Shown: piece by piece, positions 1-7,922 of the stretch
Layout: every line of letters starts with the position of its first letter
How positions within the stretch are numbered: the first letter of the stretch is position 1
Source: Bacteroidota bacterium
Lineage (GTDB): Bacteria; Bacteroidota; Bacteroidia; Chitinophagales; Saprospiraceae
DNA length: 33,307 nt
Direction of reading: 5' to 3'
Assembly: GCA_017858735.1 (NCBI GenBank)
Contig: JAFMBH010000038.1
Coordinates: forward strand, 1-33,307
The notes under the pieces: model-generated
Seen by the model: only the letters and a program-made list of their open reading frames with translations
Database searches by the model: none
What the model was told of the DNA's origin: nothing
Program-made: the position numbers and the translations under genes

Positions 1-1856
1 ACCGTTGCTTTTAACTGTCCACTATTAACCTCTGACATTCTTATTCTGGAAGAAAGACCAGAAAATTTCTCAGGTAATTTATCTGCAAACAAAATAGTTG
101 CTCCAGCATTTGAGAGCGACTGAAGATGAAGAAAAGTAAGCTCAGAAATGTAAGTTGTTGCAGGAATGATTAGTGCTGCAACAGAAATATAGTCATTATA
201 TAAACGTCCTTTATCATCTACTTTCAAATTTCTCAATTGTCTGTCAGAAATGTAGTCAAAACTAATACCATTATTCCAAAGCAAGGTAGCCGTTTGTCCA
301 AAAGGCGTTTGACCAAACCATTTAGCATATTTGTGTACGTCGAGCTGAAGCAGATGAGAACCTTTATGGGTACTCCACAGATCGTGAATAGGAAAATACA
401 ATAACACATCTGAATCAGAAGTGCTTTCCTGCAATGCCATTTGAACATTCGTCACATACTTATTCAATAAATGAAATTCATCTTTAAAATGAGATTGTAA
501 ACCTACATTTGAAGAGGCATAAAAAAGCCAGCCAGGATAAGGCACTTCTTTAGGTGAATACGTTGTTCCGTGATAAAAAACATGATTAATTCCAGAAACA
601 AATAATTCATCTATTTGAGGTTTTAATTGACTCAAATTCACTTTAAAATGATTGGCCAACCAGGTGCCTGTTTCTGAACTGACCAATGATTTACCATTTA
701 CATTGGCTGCCGAAGAGGCCATTTTTAACATTAGCGGATTTGGGCGCCCGAACCGATCTTCTTCAAAATCTTCGTCACAAGCTAATCCTGGAATATCAAA
801 CTCACTACATCCGAAAGATTCTGTTTCAGGTATATCTGCTAATGCATACAAATCGAGTAAATTACCAGGTGATCCATGTGCCTGAAATCTGGAAAGGCCT
901 TTATTATTTTTTACCCATTCTGTCCATTTGGAGCCAAAAGCTTCATACAACAAATCAGATAAAACCTCTCTGATATCACACATTACGTAAGGAAAATCAA
1001 CATGTAAAGTATCCTTTAATACCCCCAAATAGGGAAGTAAAGAGTAATTTTTTCTTTCCTCAAATGCGCTCAACAAATTTTTTGTCCAATCTGCTCCAAA
1101 GACCTCATAGGAATCGTGATAAAAAGCACGGGGACTTAATGTTCCAGGGTGTTTAATGAGCACAGAATCAAAATAATTCAAATAATGAAGGACAGATTCC
1201 TCGTTAAAATAATCCATCACCAGCCCTTCACCACCAGGTGCGGCACGTTTTACTTTTTGACCTGTGGGTTTTACGCCCCAAATAGTTACTTTCCAATTTC
1301 CTTTTGGAACAAAATGTAAGCTAACACTTTTCTTTTCATCAAGGTCAAGCCATATTATTTCCCCCTTTTCATTTTCTGCCTTTGCCCCGAGAATGCCCAA
1401 AGGAAAGGTTTTTATTTTAAGGCTATCTGAAGGAATGCGCAAAGAATCTGCAGCTAAAAATACTACTTCAAATTTCTCCAGTGCCGCAGCGGCAGAATTT
1501 TGATCTATCATTGGCCCGCCATAAGGCCAACCAGTTCCAAGCGTTATATCAACACCCAGGCCTAGTGAATGGGCTTGATTTTGAGTAAACTGAACCAACT
1601 CCAGCCATTTTTCTGACATAAAAGGCAGAAATTTTGATTCAAATCCCCTCGCTCCATAAATGGGAATAATATGAACCCCACCTAATCCTGTTTTTGCAAA
1701 ATAATCCAGTTGAACCTTAATATTTGCTGTATCCACTGCGCTTCCCATCCACCACCAATAGGTCCATGGTTTTGCCGTTGACATGGCATTTTGAGCATCA
1801 AGCTTAGCATACCAATAAAAGCAACAAAAAAGCAGTATAAAAATCCTTTTCACCAT
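1..1856 (-). CDS. GH106-type glycosyl hydrolase (alpha-L-rhamnosidase-like), 3' end outside window
   Basis: An open frame runs leftwards from the ATG at 1856-1854 to the window edge without a stop, giving 618 visible residues. The N-terminus is a Sec signal peptide (MVKRIFILLFCCFYWYAKLDAQ). After it comes a stretch typical of the GH106 family: PWTYWWWMGSAVD, then a conditional-barrel start (FAKTGLGGVHIIPIYGARG), GTGWPYGGP near residue 116, and later QAHGSPGNLLDLYALADIPE and SSETGTWLANH. GH106 enzymes remove terminal L-rhamnose from plant and algal polysaccharides and are usually about 900-1100 residues long, so roughly a third is missing here. The protein probably acts in the periplasm or at the cell surface. 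Substrate specificity cannot be read from the sequence. The gene stands alone on this side of the window; a TlpA-like gene on the same strand lies 77 nt upstream. Confidence 0.8.
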   Translation of the reverse strand, partial: MVKRIFILLFCCFYWYAKLDAQNAMSTAKPWTYWWWMGSAVDTANIKVQLDYFAKTGLGGVHIIPIYGARGFESKFLPFMSEKWLELVQFTQNQAHSLGLGVDITLGTGWPYGGPMIDQNSAAAALEKFEVVFLAADSLRIPSDSLKIKTFPLGILGAKAENEKGEIIWLDLDEKKSVSLHFVPKGNWKVTIWGVKPTGQKVKRAAPGGEGLVMDYFNEESVLHYLNYFDSVLIKHPGTLSPRAFYHDSYEVFGADWTKNLLSAFEERKNYSLLPYLGVLKDTLHVDFPYVMCDIREVLSDLLYEAFGSKWTEWVKNNKGLSRFQAHGSPGNLLDLYALADIPETESFGCSEFDIPGLACDEDFEEDRFGRPNPLMLKMASSAANVNGKSLVSSETGTWLANHFKVNLSQLKPQIDELFVSGINHVFYHGTTYSPKEVPYPGWLFYASSNVGLQSHFKDEFHLLNKYVTNVQMALQESTSDSDVLLYFPIHDLWSTHKGSHLLQLDVHKYAKWFGQTPFGQTATLLWNNGISFDYISDRQLRNLKVDDKGRLYNDYISVAALIIPATTYISELTFLHLQSLSNAGATILFADKLPEKFSGLSSRIRMSEVNSGQLKAT

Positions 1857-1933
1857 TTTTTTATTTAAAAATAAGTAAAAAATGGATTGATAACTAAATA
1901 AGCATTGCTTTTTCAAACTTTCATAACAACAAC

Positions 1934-2419
1934 TTATTTCTGTATAGTTTTTTGAATTTGTTTCTCTATTTCCAGCTCAACCCCTGGTGCATAACCCATA
2001 TTTGACCAAACGACCTTTCCATTCCGGTCCACCAAATAGCTTTGAGGAATACTTTGGAAATTTAGTTTGTTTTTTAAGTTGCCAACAGAATCCTCAAAGA
2101 AAAGATAAGGCCACCCCTTTGCTTTTATCATCGGTGCAACTTTCGATAATTGCCTTGGGTTATCTATCGTTATAGCCACCATTTGTAACCCATACTTTTC
2201 TTGCCATGAAGGATAAACAGATTTTAACGCATCTAATTCCACTTTACATGGCCCACACCACGTTGCCCAAAAACTAATAAACGTAAGCTTGTTTTCGAAG
2301 ATTTTTTTAGTAGAGACAGATTGTCCGTCTAAAGACTTTATCATCACATCAGGCATTGATTTTTGCCCGAAACTATAAATGGAAAATAAAAGAAAGATTA
2401 GTAGGTTAAGAGTCCGCAT
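1934..2419 (-). CDS. TlpA/ResA-like periplasmic thioredoxin
   Basis: This 161-residue protein has an N-terminal signal peptide (ending near SFGQ, residue 19) and a thioredoxin fold. WATWCGPCK puts the redox-active CGPC at residues 55-58, and the cis-proline loop is at IPQSYLVD (Pro125). The extended N-terminal strand and the central insert (about residues 78-110) fit the TlpA/ResA/AhpC-TSA group, which reduces or exchanges disulfides in exported proteins or acts in cytochrome c maturation. It is divergent from a DUF6029 and Omp28 pair; the Omp28 protein also carries a CxxC, so a shared redox task is possible but is only an inference. The call as a secreted thioredoxin is firm; the partner is unknown. 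Confidence 0.9.
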   Translation of the reverse strand: MRTLNLLIFLLFSIYSFGQKSMPDVMIKSLDGQSVSTKKIFENKLTFISFWATWCGPCKVELDALKSVYPSWQEKYGLQMVAITIDNPRQLSKVAPMIKAKGWPYLFFEDSVGNLKNKLNFQSIPQSYLVDRNGKVVWSNMGYAPGVELEIEKQIQKTIQK

Positions 2420-2434
2420 TTGTTTTTATTTTTA

Positions 2435-2466
2435 CGAAAATACAACATTTTTAAGTGCGCATACAA
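2435..2466 (-). promoter_or_regulatory. Possible Bacteroidota-type promoter for the thioredoxin gene
   Basis: On the minus strand a TTG (2466-2464) is followed after 21 nt by TATTTTCG (2442-2435), close to the TAnnTTTG consensus with one mismatch. The start codon of the thioredoxin gene lies 16 nt further on, giving a very short leader. The match is imperfect and the region is AT-rich. Confidence 0.3.
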
Positions 2467-2535
2467 TGAAACCTGACAAAATGCTTTAAAAATCGTCTGT
2501 TTCTTCTGCGCATTTAGTTTTTAATATGTCAATCC

Positions 2536-4236
2536 ATGCCTTTTTTGAACATTAGATTTTTACTGCAAATATTGATTATATGTATCTCTTTTGTTCCTGT
2601 TTATGGGCAAAATGACCCCGATCCAGATGACAAGCTTAATGTGTTTGGACAATTCCAAACCAGGGCCAATTTTTTCCTGCGGGATTCCCTCATTGGCGCG
2701 GCGAATATTCCCCAATATGACCACCAACTTTTCGGGTCTGAAAGCTGGCTAAATTTACAAGCTGATTATCAGGGATTTTCCCTCTCCCTGCGTTTTGATT
2801 ATTTTAATAATTCCAATTTACTCGTGCCTACAGATAGTTATAGTGACCAGGGCATTGGCAATTTTCTCATTGAGAAAACACTGGATAAACTAACCCTATC
2901 AGCAGGTTATATTTATGATCAGATAGGTTCAGGACTCATTTTCAGATCTTTTGAAGAACGATCCTTACTGATTGACAATGCATTAGCCGGCATAAAACTT
3001 AAATATCAACTTTTGCCCGATTTATTTGTAAAAGCCTTTGCCGGCAGGCAAAAAAGGCAATTTGAATTGTATCCTTCCGTCATTCGGGGTTTCCAAAGTG
3101 AATATTTTCGTTCCTTTTTGTTAGGTGGTAAAACGTTGTCCTGGGCACCCGGTGTTGGTATCGTGGCGCGCACCATAGATGACGCTTCCATGAATAATCT
3201 GGTGAGTACGCTTCAAACTTATCCAGGTTCCGAAGTTTTCGTACCCAAGTACAATACCTACGCAGGTACTTATTATCAAACCATTCAATATGGAGCCTTC
3301 AGATGGTATGCTGAGGCGGCACACAAATCAAAGGATACTTATATAGATCCTTTTGCTGTAACGCTTTTACAAGGTGACACCCTCATTGGAAACCGATATA
3401 AGCAGGATTTGGGATTTATTTTTTACAGTACCCTAAGCTATGCTACCGAGGCAATAGGAATAACCCTCGAAGGAAAGCGAACTAATAACTTTTCATTTAA
3501 AACACGCCCGCAAGAACAGCTCAACAGGGGAAATCTTAATTTTTTACCTCCCTTAACCCGTGTCAATTCATTCAGATTAAATACCCGTTACAATCCTGCC
3601 GCTCAGGAATTAGAAGAATGGTCCTGGCAGGGAGATATACAGGTCAGACTTAGCGAAGATTTTTCAATGAATTTGAATCATTCCGGCATGCAAATGACGG
3701 CAGAGGATCCTCTTTACAGAGAATGGTTTTTAGAATTCACCAAACAAAATGAAAAACAGCATTGGACGGTAGGCATTCAACATCAATTATACAATCAACA
3801 ATTTTATGAGTTCAAACCAGGTGCGCCAACAGTAAAAACGATAACTCCTTTTGCTGAAATTGAAATGGATGCCGGTAAAGGGAAATCTTTACGGATAGAA
3901 GCACAGGCTCTTTTCATGAACAAAGGGAGTGATTTTCTTCTAAATGACTACGGCCACTGGATGTTTGGTCTCGCAGAATATGTTCTTAGTCCGAAATGGA
4001 AATTTTCAATGTCTGATATGTTTAATTGGCAACCTGGAAGATTTAGCCCCAGAAACAGTCAAAATAAATCTATTCCTTTGCATTTTCCTAGATTCGATGT
4101 ATATTATCAACCAGGCAATAACCTTTTTTCCTTGTCCTATATCAAACAAGTGGAAGGCGTTATTTGTACTGGTGGCATTTGCCGATTGGAACCTGCCTTT
4201 AGCGGCGTCAGACTTTCTTTAAATAGTTCATTCTAA
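2536..4236 (+). CDS. DUF6029-like outer-membrane beta-barrel protein
   Basis: This is a 566-residue protein with a signal peptide (hydrophobic segment at residues 6-24, ending YGQ). The rest is rich in alternating aromatic and polar residues, as in membrane beta-strands, and it ends in VRLSLNSSF with a C-terminal phenylalanine typical of outer-membrane barrels. FGQFQTRANF and the SYSDQGIGNFL and LSAGYIYDQIGSGLIFRSFEER segments resemble the Bacteroidota-specific DUF6029 family, whose function is not established. It is followed with only one intervening base (TAA-T-ATG) by an Omp28 lipoprotein gene, so the two are almost certainly co-translated. A divergent thioredoxin gene sits upstream. A weak -7-like TAGTTTTT lies at 2515-2522 with no convincing -33 partner. 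The barrel call is strong; the family call is from memory of its sequence pattern. Confidence 0.75.
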   Translation: MPFLNIRFLLQILIICISFVPVYGQNDPDPDDKLNVFGQFQTRANFFLRDSLIGAANIPQYDHQLFGSESWLNLQADYQGFSLSLRFDYFNNSNLLVPTDSYSDQGIGNFLIEKTLDKLTLSAGYIYDQIGSGLIFRSFEERSLLIDNALAGIKLKYQLLPDLFVKAFAGRQKRQFELYPSVIRGFQSEYFRSFLLGGKTLSWAPGVGIVARTIDDASMNNLVSTLQTYPGSEVFVPKYNTYAGTYYQTIQYGAFRWYAEAAHKSKDTYIDPFAVTLLQGDTLIGNRYKQDLGFIFYSTLSYATEAIGITLEGKRTNNFSFKTRPQEQLNRGNLNFLPPLTRVNSFRLNTRYNPAAQELEEWSWQGDIQVRLSEDFSMNLNHSGMQMTAEDPLYREWFLEFTKQNEKQHWTVGIQHQLYNQQFYEFKPGAPTVKTITPFAEIEMDAGKGKSLRIEAQALFMNKGSDFLLNDYGHWMFGLAEYVLSPKWKFSMSDMFNWQPGRFSPRNSQNKSIPLHFPRFDVYYQPGNNLFSLSYIKQVEGVICTGGICRLEPAFSGVRLSLNSSF

Positions 4237-4237
4237 T

Positions 4238-5071
4238 ATGTTTCCATTTCAAGCTCTACCTTTTATTGTTTTTCTTTCCCTTTTCATTACCTCATGTACT
4301 GAAATTCCCCCTGTCATCACTCCCATAGATGCCTCACCCATTGGAAATGAATTGGAGACAGCCAATGTATTAATCGAAGAATTTGGTGGGGTACGATGTG
4401 TGGGCTGTCCAGCTGGTCATAGCCTGATTAAAGAGTTGAAAGGCATTTACAAGGATAAATTAATCGTAATATCAGCACATACAGGCTCATTCTCCATTCC
4501 TTATAGTGAAAATAAATTTGATTACCGCTTACCTGAAAATGATCAGCTTGTTAATGAACTGGGGAAACCTGTAGGCTATCCAGTGGCTACCATCAATAGA
4601 AAACTTTTTGATGGTGAATCATCCAGAATGCTGTCTCCTACTCAATGGCCCGGATATTTAGCTAAAGTTACTTCCCAAAAAACACTGTTGAAACTAGAAC
4701 TTACTGCCTCCTTTTCAGAGGTATCTAACAAGTTATCCGTTACTACCAATATTAAAATAAGCCGTGACACCTCTTTTTCTGCATTATTTTTAAGTGTTCT
4801 TTTAGTGGAAGATGAAATTACTGACTTCCAGCTAACCCCTACTGGTAAACAACCCAATTATGTTCATCAAAATGTAATAAGAACCTGGCTAACCCCATCG
4901 TCAGGTATTTTATTGTCAAAATTATCTACCACTGACAATTTGGTATATAACTTTAACCCCTCGATTCCCGCCATTTGGAACATTAATAATATGCGCCTCA
5001 TTGGCATTTTGCATAAAAAAGAAGCAAATAATTTTGACGTACTACAGGTTATTGAAAAAAAAATAAAATAA
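4238..5071 (+). CDS. Omp28-related lipoprotein with N-terminal thioredoxin-like CxxC
   Basis: This is a 277-residue lipoprotein: the hydrophobic leader ends in the lipobox ITSC (Cys20). The segment NVLIEEFGGVRCVGCPAGH (Cys54 and Cys57) is the hallmark of the Bacteroidota Omp28 family, whose N-terminal part is thioredoxin-like. The rest (from about residue 140) looks like a beta-sandwich. Members are abundant outer-membrane-associated proteins of uncertain role, first noted in Porphyromonas. The gene starts one base after the DUF6029 stop codon, and a TlpA-like gene is divergent to the pair. The three together suggest an envelope module with redox chemistry (inference). Confidence 0.8.
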   Translation: MFPFQALPFIVFLSLFITSCTEIPPVITPIDASPIGNELETANVLIEEFGGVRCVGCPAGHSLIKELKGIYKDKLIVISAHTGSFSIPYSENKFDYRLPENDQLVNELGKPVGYPVATINRKLFDGESSRMLSPTQWPGYLAKVTSQKTLLKLELTASFSEVSNKLSVTTNIKISRDTSFSALFLSVLLVEDEITDFQLTPTGKQPNYVHQNVIRTWLTPSSGILLSKLSTTDNLVYNFNPSIPAIWNINNMRLIGILHKKEANNFDVLQVIEKKIK

Positions 5072-5106
5072 ACAGCGAAGAAAAGGGAACAAAAGTCATT
5101 ATGCTC

Positions 5107-5122
5107 AACATATTGATATGTT
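5107..5122. repeat. 16-bp palindrome upstream of the cysteine protease gene
   Basis: AACATATTGATATGTT consists of two perfect 7-nt inverted arms around a TG. It lies 42 nt before the ATG of the papain-like protease gene, in the 93-nt gap after the Omp28 gene. Position and symmetry suit a dimeric repressor or activator site, but AT-rich palindromes of this size can arise by chance. Confidence 0.4.
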
Positions 5123-5164
5123 AACTTTATTTACCTATTTGTTTAATTTTTTAAATCCATTACC

Positions 5165-6292
5165 ATGAAGACTCCATTTTTTTTAATTCTTGCTTTCTGC
5201 ATAGGATTTTTAAACACAGGTTTTGCTCAAACCACCTCTGATCCATTACAGCAATTTTACAGAAGAAGAGATGTTGCCAAAATAGACCAATCTCTGACCA
5301 CCATCGGAAAATCAGCATTAGATGCGGATAAGAAGTTCTTTTCAAGCATCAGAAATGCAACCTTTACTATAGAACCTAACCTCACATTAAACAGACCTTT
5401 AAGTCAATTAGCCGGTACGATTACTCCTAGAGGAGATAACTCATCAGAATTAAAACTTCAATTCGAAAGAATCAAAGCTGAAATTCCTACTATTCAGAAA
5501 GTATTTGAAGCAAAACAGTTTGTTTGGAATCCTGACTATTTTATTGATTTAAGACTCATAGACTGGAAAAAAATATTAATGGGTGCATCAGGCTGTACCA
5601 TTAAGACAAGCTATCTTACTCCTGTAAAAGATCAGTTAAGTTGCGGCAGTTGCTGGGCATTTTCCGCTGCTGCAACCTGGGAACACTCCTATAAGAAAAT
5701 CTTTTCCTCTGCTGTAAATCATAATCTCTCCGAAGAGGATATGGTAAACTGCGGAAAAACCTGTGCTGGTGATGATGCAGGCAGTTGCTCTGGTGGCCAT
5801 ACGTTTAAAGCTTTCGATTACATTAAATGTTTCAAGGTTGCAACTGAAGCCAATTACCCATATACGGCAACAAATGCCGCTTGTATGGCAAAACCAAAAA
5901 CTTACGGAGCATTTTTTAATGGTCAAGTTGGAACCAATGTAAGTTTTCCAACCACTGATCAGGTAAAAGCAGCTATTACCTTATATGGAGCGGTGACAAC
6001 TTATGTTTTTGCAAGAAATTGGGGTTCTTATGGAACAGGCGTTTTAAATGCTATCCCTAATGCCGCAGTCACTTCCTACACCTATACAGGAAGCGATGGA
6101 AGGACTTATGCCTGTGGTGCTAATTATATCAATCATGCTGTCACCATCGTTGGTTGGTGCGATGCAAAAAATGCATGGATCATAAAAAATTCATGGGGTA
6201 CTGACTGGGGATCTTATGGTGGCTATGCTTATGTAGCTTACAACACCTATAATATTGCAAAATATGTATATTATGTTGTTCCGAGACCCTAA
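5165..6292 (+). CDS. Secreted papain-like cysteine protease (peptidase family C1)
   Basis: This 375-residue precursor has a signal peptide (residues 1-21, ending GFAQ), a pro-region of roughly 110-120 residues, and a C-terminal C1 catalytic domain. The family landmarks are complete: QLSCGSCWAF with oxyanion-hole Gln157 and nucleophile Cys163, a CSGG at Cys208 matching papain's GCxGG, active-site His324 in YINHAVTIVGW, and Asn342 in IIKNSWGTDWG. The long pro-region implies synthesis as a zymogen. The protein ends just after the catalytic domain and has no type IX sorting domain, so it probably stays in the periplasm or leaves by another route. The next gene encodes a chagasin-like inhibitor, the classical family of C1 protease inhibitors. 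A 16-bp palindrome sits upstream and a strong hairpin terminator downstream. Confidence 0.93.
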   Translation: MKTPFFLILAFCIGFLNTGFAQTTSDPLQQFYRRRDVAKIDQSLTTIGKSALDADKKFFSSIRNATFTIEPNLTLNRPLSQLAGTITPRGDNSSELKLQFERIKAEIPTIQKVFEAKQFVWNPDYFIDLRLIDWKKILMGASGCTIKTSYLTPVKDQLSCGSCWAFSAAATWEHSYKKIFSSAVNHNLSEEDMVNCGKTCAGDDAGSCSGGHTFKAFDYIKCFKVATEANYPYTATNAACMAKPKTYGAFFNGQVGTNVSFPTTDQVKAAITLYGAVTTYVFARNWGSYGTGVLNAIPNAAVTSYTYTGSDGRTYACGANYINHAVTIVGWCDAKNAWIIKNSWGTDWGSYGGYAYVAYNTYNIAKYVYYVVPRP

Positions 6293-6311
6293 TGGTTAAA
6301 TTCCTTCACGT

Positions 6312-6346
6312 AAAAGCGGAGAGATAGGCTATCTTTCCGCTTTTTT
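6312..6346 (+). terminator. Rho-independent terminator after the C1 protease gene
   Basis: AAAAGCGGA (6312-6320) pairs with TCCGCTTTT (6336-6344). The stem continues inwards (GAGATA with TATCTT, one G-U pair) and a T-run follows. It begins 20 nt after the protease stop codon and separates the protease from the inhibitor gene, so the latter probably has its own promoter or depends on readthrough. Confidence 0.8.
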
Positions 6347-6411
6347 GCGTATAATAGGGTTTAATTAATTTCGTTTTATTCAACGATGGTTAAAGCTTAA
6401 ATACTAAAATT

Positions 6412-6822
6412 ATGAATGCTATCTCCTTCTTAATATCCATTACCATTTTTACATATTCCTGCTCTTCCTCCCAGAAACCAGCCATGAAAGATACTTTCTC
6501 AACAGAAGGATGCCCAGAAAACATAAGCATTAAATTAGGGCAAACCTACACACTTAAATTACCCGCAATCGAAGGAACTGGTTATTTATGGATTCCTAAA
6601 TCATCGGCGCTCTTATCGTGGGATGAGGAGGAGAAATACGAAAAAGAAATGGCTGATTCCAATGCTAATAAACCCGAAATGGTAGGGTCTGCCACTCGGC
6701 AGATTTTAACATGCAAAGGATTGAAAACAGGAAGTTCCCAGATAGTCTTGGAATATATGCGTCCCTTTGGCTCCAGGAAAACAGAAAAATTATGTCAATT
6801 CACCGTAAATGTCACCCCCTGA
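6412..6822 (+). CDS. Chagasin-like (family I42) cysteine protease inhibitor lipoprotein
   Basis: This 136-residue protein has a short leader ending in a lipobox-like TYSC (Cys17), so it is probably membrane-anchored on the periplasmic side. The mature part matches the chagasin fold: ISIKLGQTYTLKLPA, then loop L2 EGTGYLW (residues 54-60, family NPTTGY/W), later TRQILTCKGLKTGSSQIVLEYMRPF with the L6 motif RPF (117-119). The usual GxGG-type L4 loop is replaced by VGSATRQ (91-97). Chagasins block papain-family proteases by wedging these three loops into the active cleft. The gene lies 119 nt downstream of a secreted C1 protease, which is its natural candidate target. Its 3' end overlaps dinB by 14 nt in another frame. 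Confidence 0.8.
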   Translation: MNAISFLISITIFTYSCSSSQKPAMKDTFSTEGCPENISIKLGQTYTLKLPAIEGTGYLWIPKSSALLSWDEEEKYEKEMADSNANKPEMVGSATRQILTCKGLKTGSSQIVLEYMRPFGSRKTEKLCQFTVNVTP

Positions 6823-7888
6823 AATAAGAAAAATCATTCATATTGATATGGATGCCTTTTTTGCCTCCGTTGAACAAAGAGATGATCCTTCTTTGAAAGG
6901 AAAACCAATTGCGGTAGGTGGAGGGGGTAACCGGGGCGTAGTTGCCTCTGCTTCTTATGAAGCCAGAAAATATGGCGTTAAATCGGCTATGCCAGGAATG
7001 TTAGCACGAAAAAAATGCCCCCAAATTATTTTTGTTAGAGGTAGTTTCGACAAATACAAGGCGGTTTCAAAAGTCATTCGAACGATTTTTCACGACTTTA
7101 CAGACTTAGTTGAACCACTTTCTCTGGACGAAGCTTATCTCGATGTCACACACAATAAACTTTCCTTATCGTCGGCCACTTTGATCGCCATGGAAATTAG
7201 GAAAAGAATTGAATTAGAAACAGGGCTAACCGCTTCAGCAGGTGTTTCTTACAATAAATTTTTAGCTAAAGTAGCCTCTGATGTCAATAAGCCGAATGGT
7301 ATAAAAGTAATCACTCCCATTGAAGGGCCTGATTTTTTAAAACAACTACCCATCTCCCGCTTCCATGGAATAGGTAAAATAACGGCTGAAAGGTGCAAAA
7401 GAATGGGCATTTATAAAGGTGAGGATTTATTAAAATGGTCTCAACAAGACTTGACGAAGGTATTTGGTAAGGCAGGATCTTATTATTATCAAATAGTTAG
7501 AGGGGATGACCGACGATTGGTAAATCCAATCAGGCACCGAAAATCTATTGGCACCGAAAGAACCTTTTCAGAAGATTGTAGCGATCTACATTTTTTGGAA
7601 CTAACGCTGGAAACCCTCTGTGAAAAATTATTCCGTTTTATGGATATCGACGATAATTTTGGAAAAACAATAACGATTAAAATCAAGCATTTCAATTTTG
7701 TCCTTGAGACAAAAAGCAAAACATTTACAACAGAACTAAATGATTATCAATTACTATATACTATTGCAGAAGGATTAATGAAAGAACTTACCGGAGATAT
7801 TTTCTCGATTCGCCTTTTAGGTGTTTCCGTTTCCAACTTAAAAAAAGAACAAACGATGGTTGGGGTTCAGTTGACGCTTGATTTTTAA
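6809..7888 (+). CDS. dinB: DNA polymerase IV (Y-family translesion polymerase)
   Basis: This is a 359-residue protein of normal length for DinB. It shows HIDMDAFFASVEQ (metal ligand Asp13, steric-gate Phe18), the GVVASASYEARKYGVKSAMP signature, catalytic SLDEAYLDVT (Asp107 and Glu108), a helix-hairpin-helix around residues 180-195, and a little-finger domain. It ends in QLTLDF, a typical beta-clamp-binding tail. It copies past minor-groove lesions and slipped termini. The ATG at 6809 lies inside the last codons of the inhibitor gene, so translation is probably coupled. No LexA-like site is evident upstream. It faces xylA convergently, 34 nt apart. Confidence 0.96.
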   Translation: MSPPEIRKIIHIDMDAFFASVEQRDDPSLKGKPIAVGGGGNRGVVASASYEARKYGVKSAMPGMLARKKCPQIIFVRGSFDKYKAVSKVIRTIFHDFTDLVEPLSLDEAYLDVTHNKLSLSSATLIAMEIRKRIELETGLTASAGVSYNKFLAKVASDVNKPNGIKVITPIEGPDFLKQLPISRFHGIGKITAERCKRMGIYKGEDLLKWSQQDLTKVFGKAGSYYYQIVRGDDRRLVNPIRHRKSIGTERTFSEDCSDLHFLELTLETLCEKLFRFMDIDDNFGKTITIKIKHFNFVLETKSKTFTTELNDYQLLYTIAEGLMKELTGDIFSIRLLGVSVSNLKKEQTMVGVQLTLDF

Positions 7889-7922
7889 ACAGCATCCACT
7901 GAACCCCGATAAGCATTATAAT

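Noticed and set aside
652-1503. Plus-strand frames of 77-95 codons opposite the first gene
   Set aside because: They lie fully antisense to the GH106-like frame, which has strong family motifs, and their products show no domain or natural composition.
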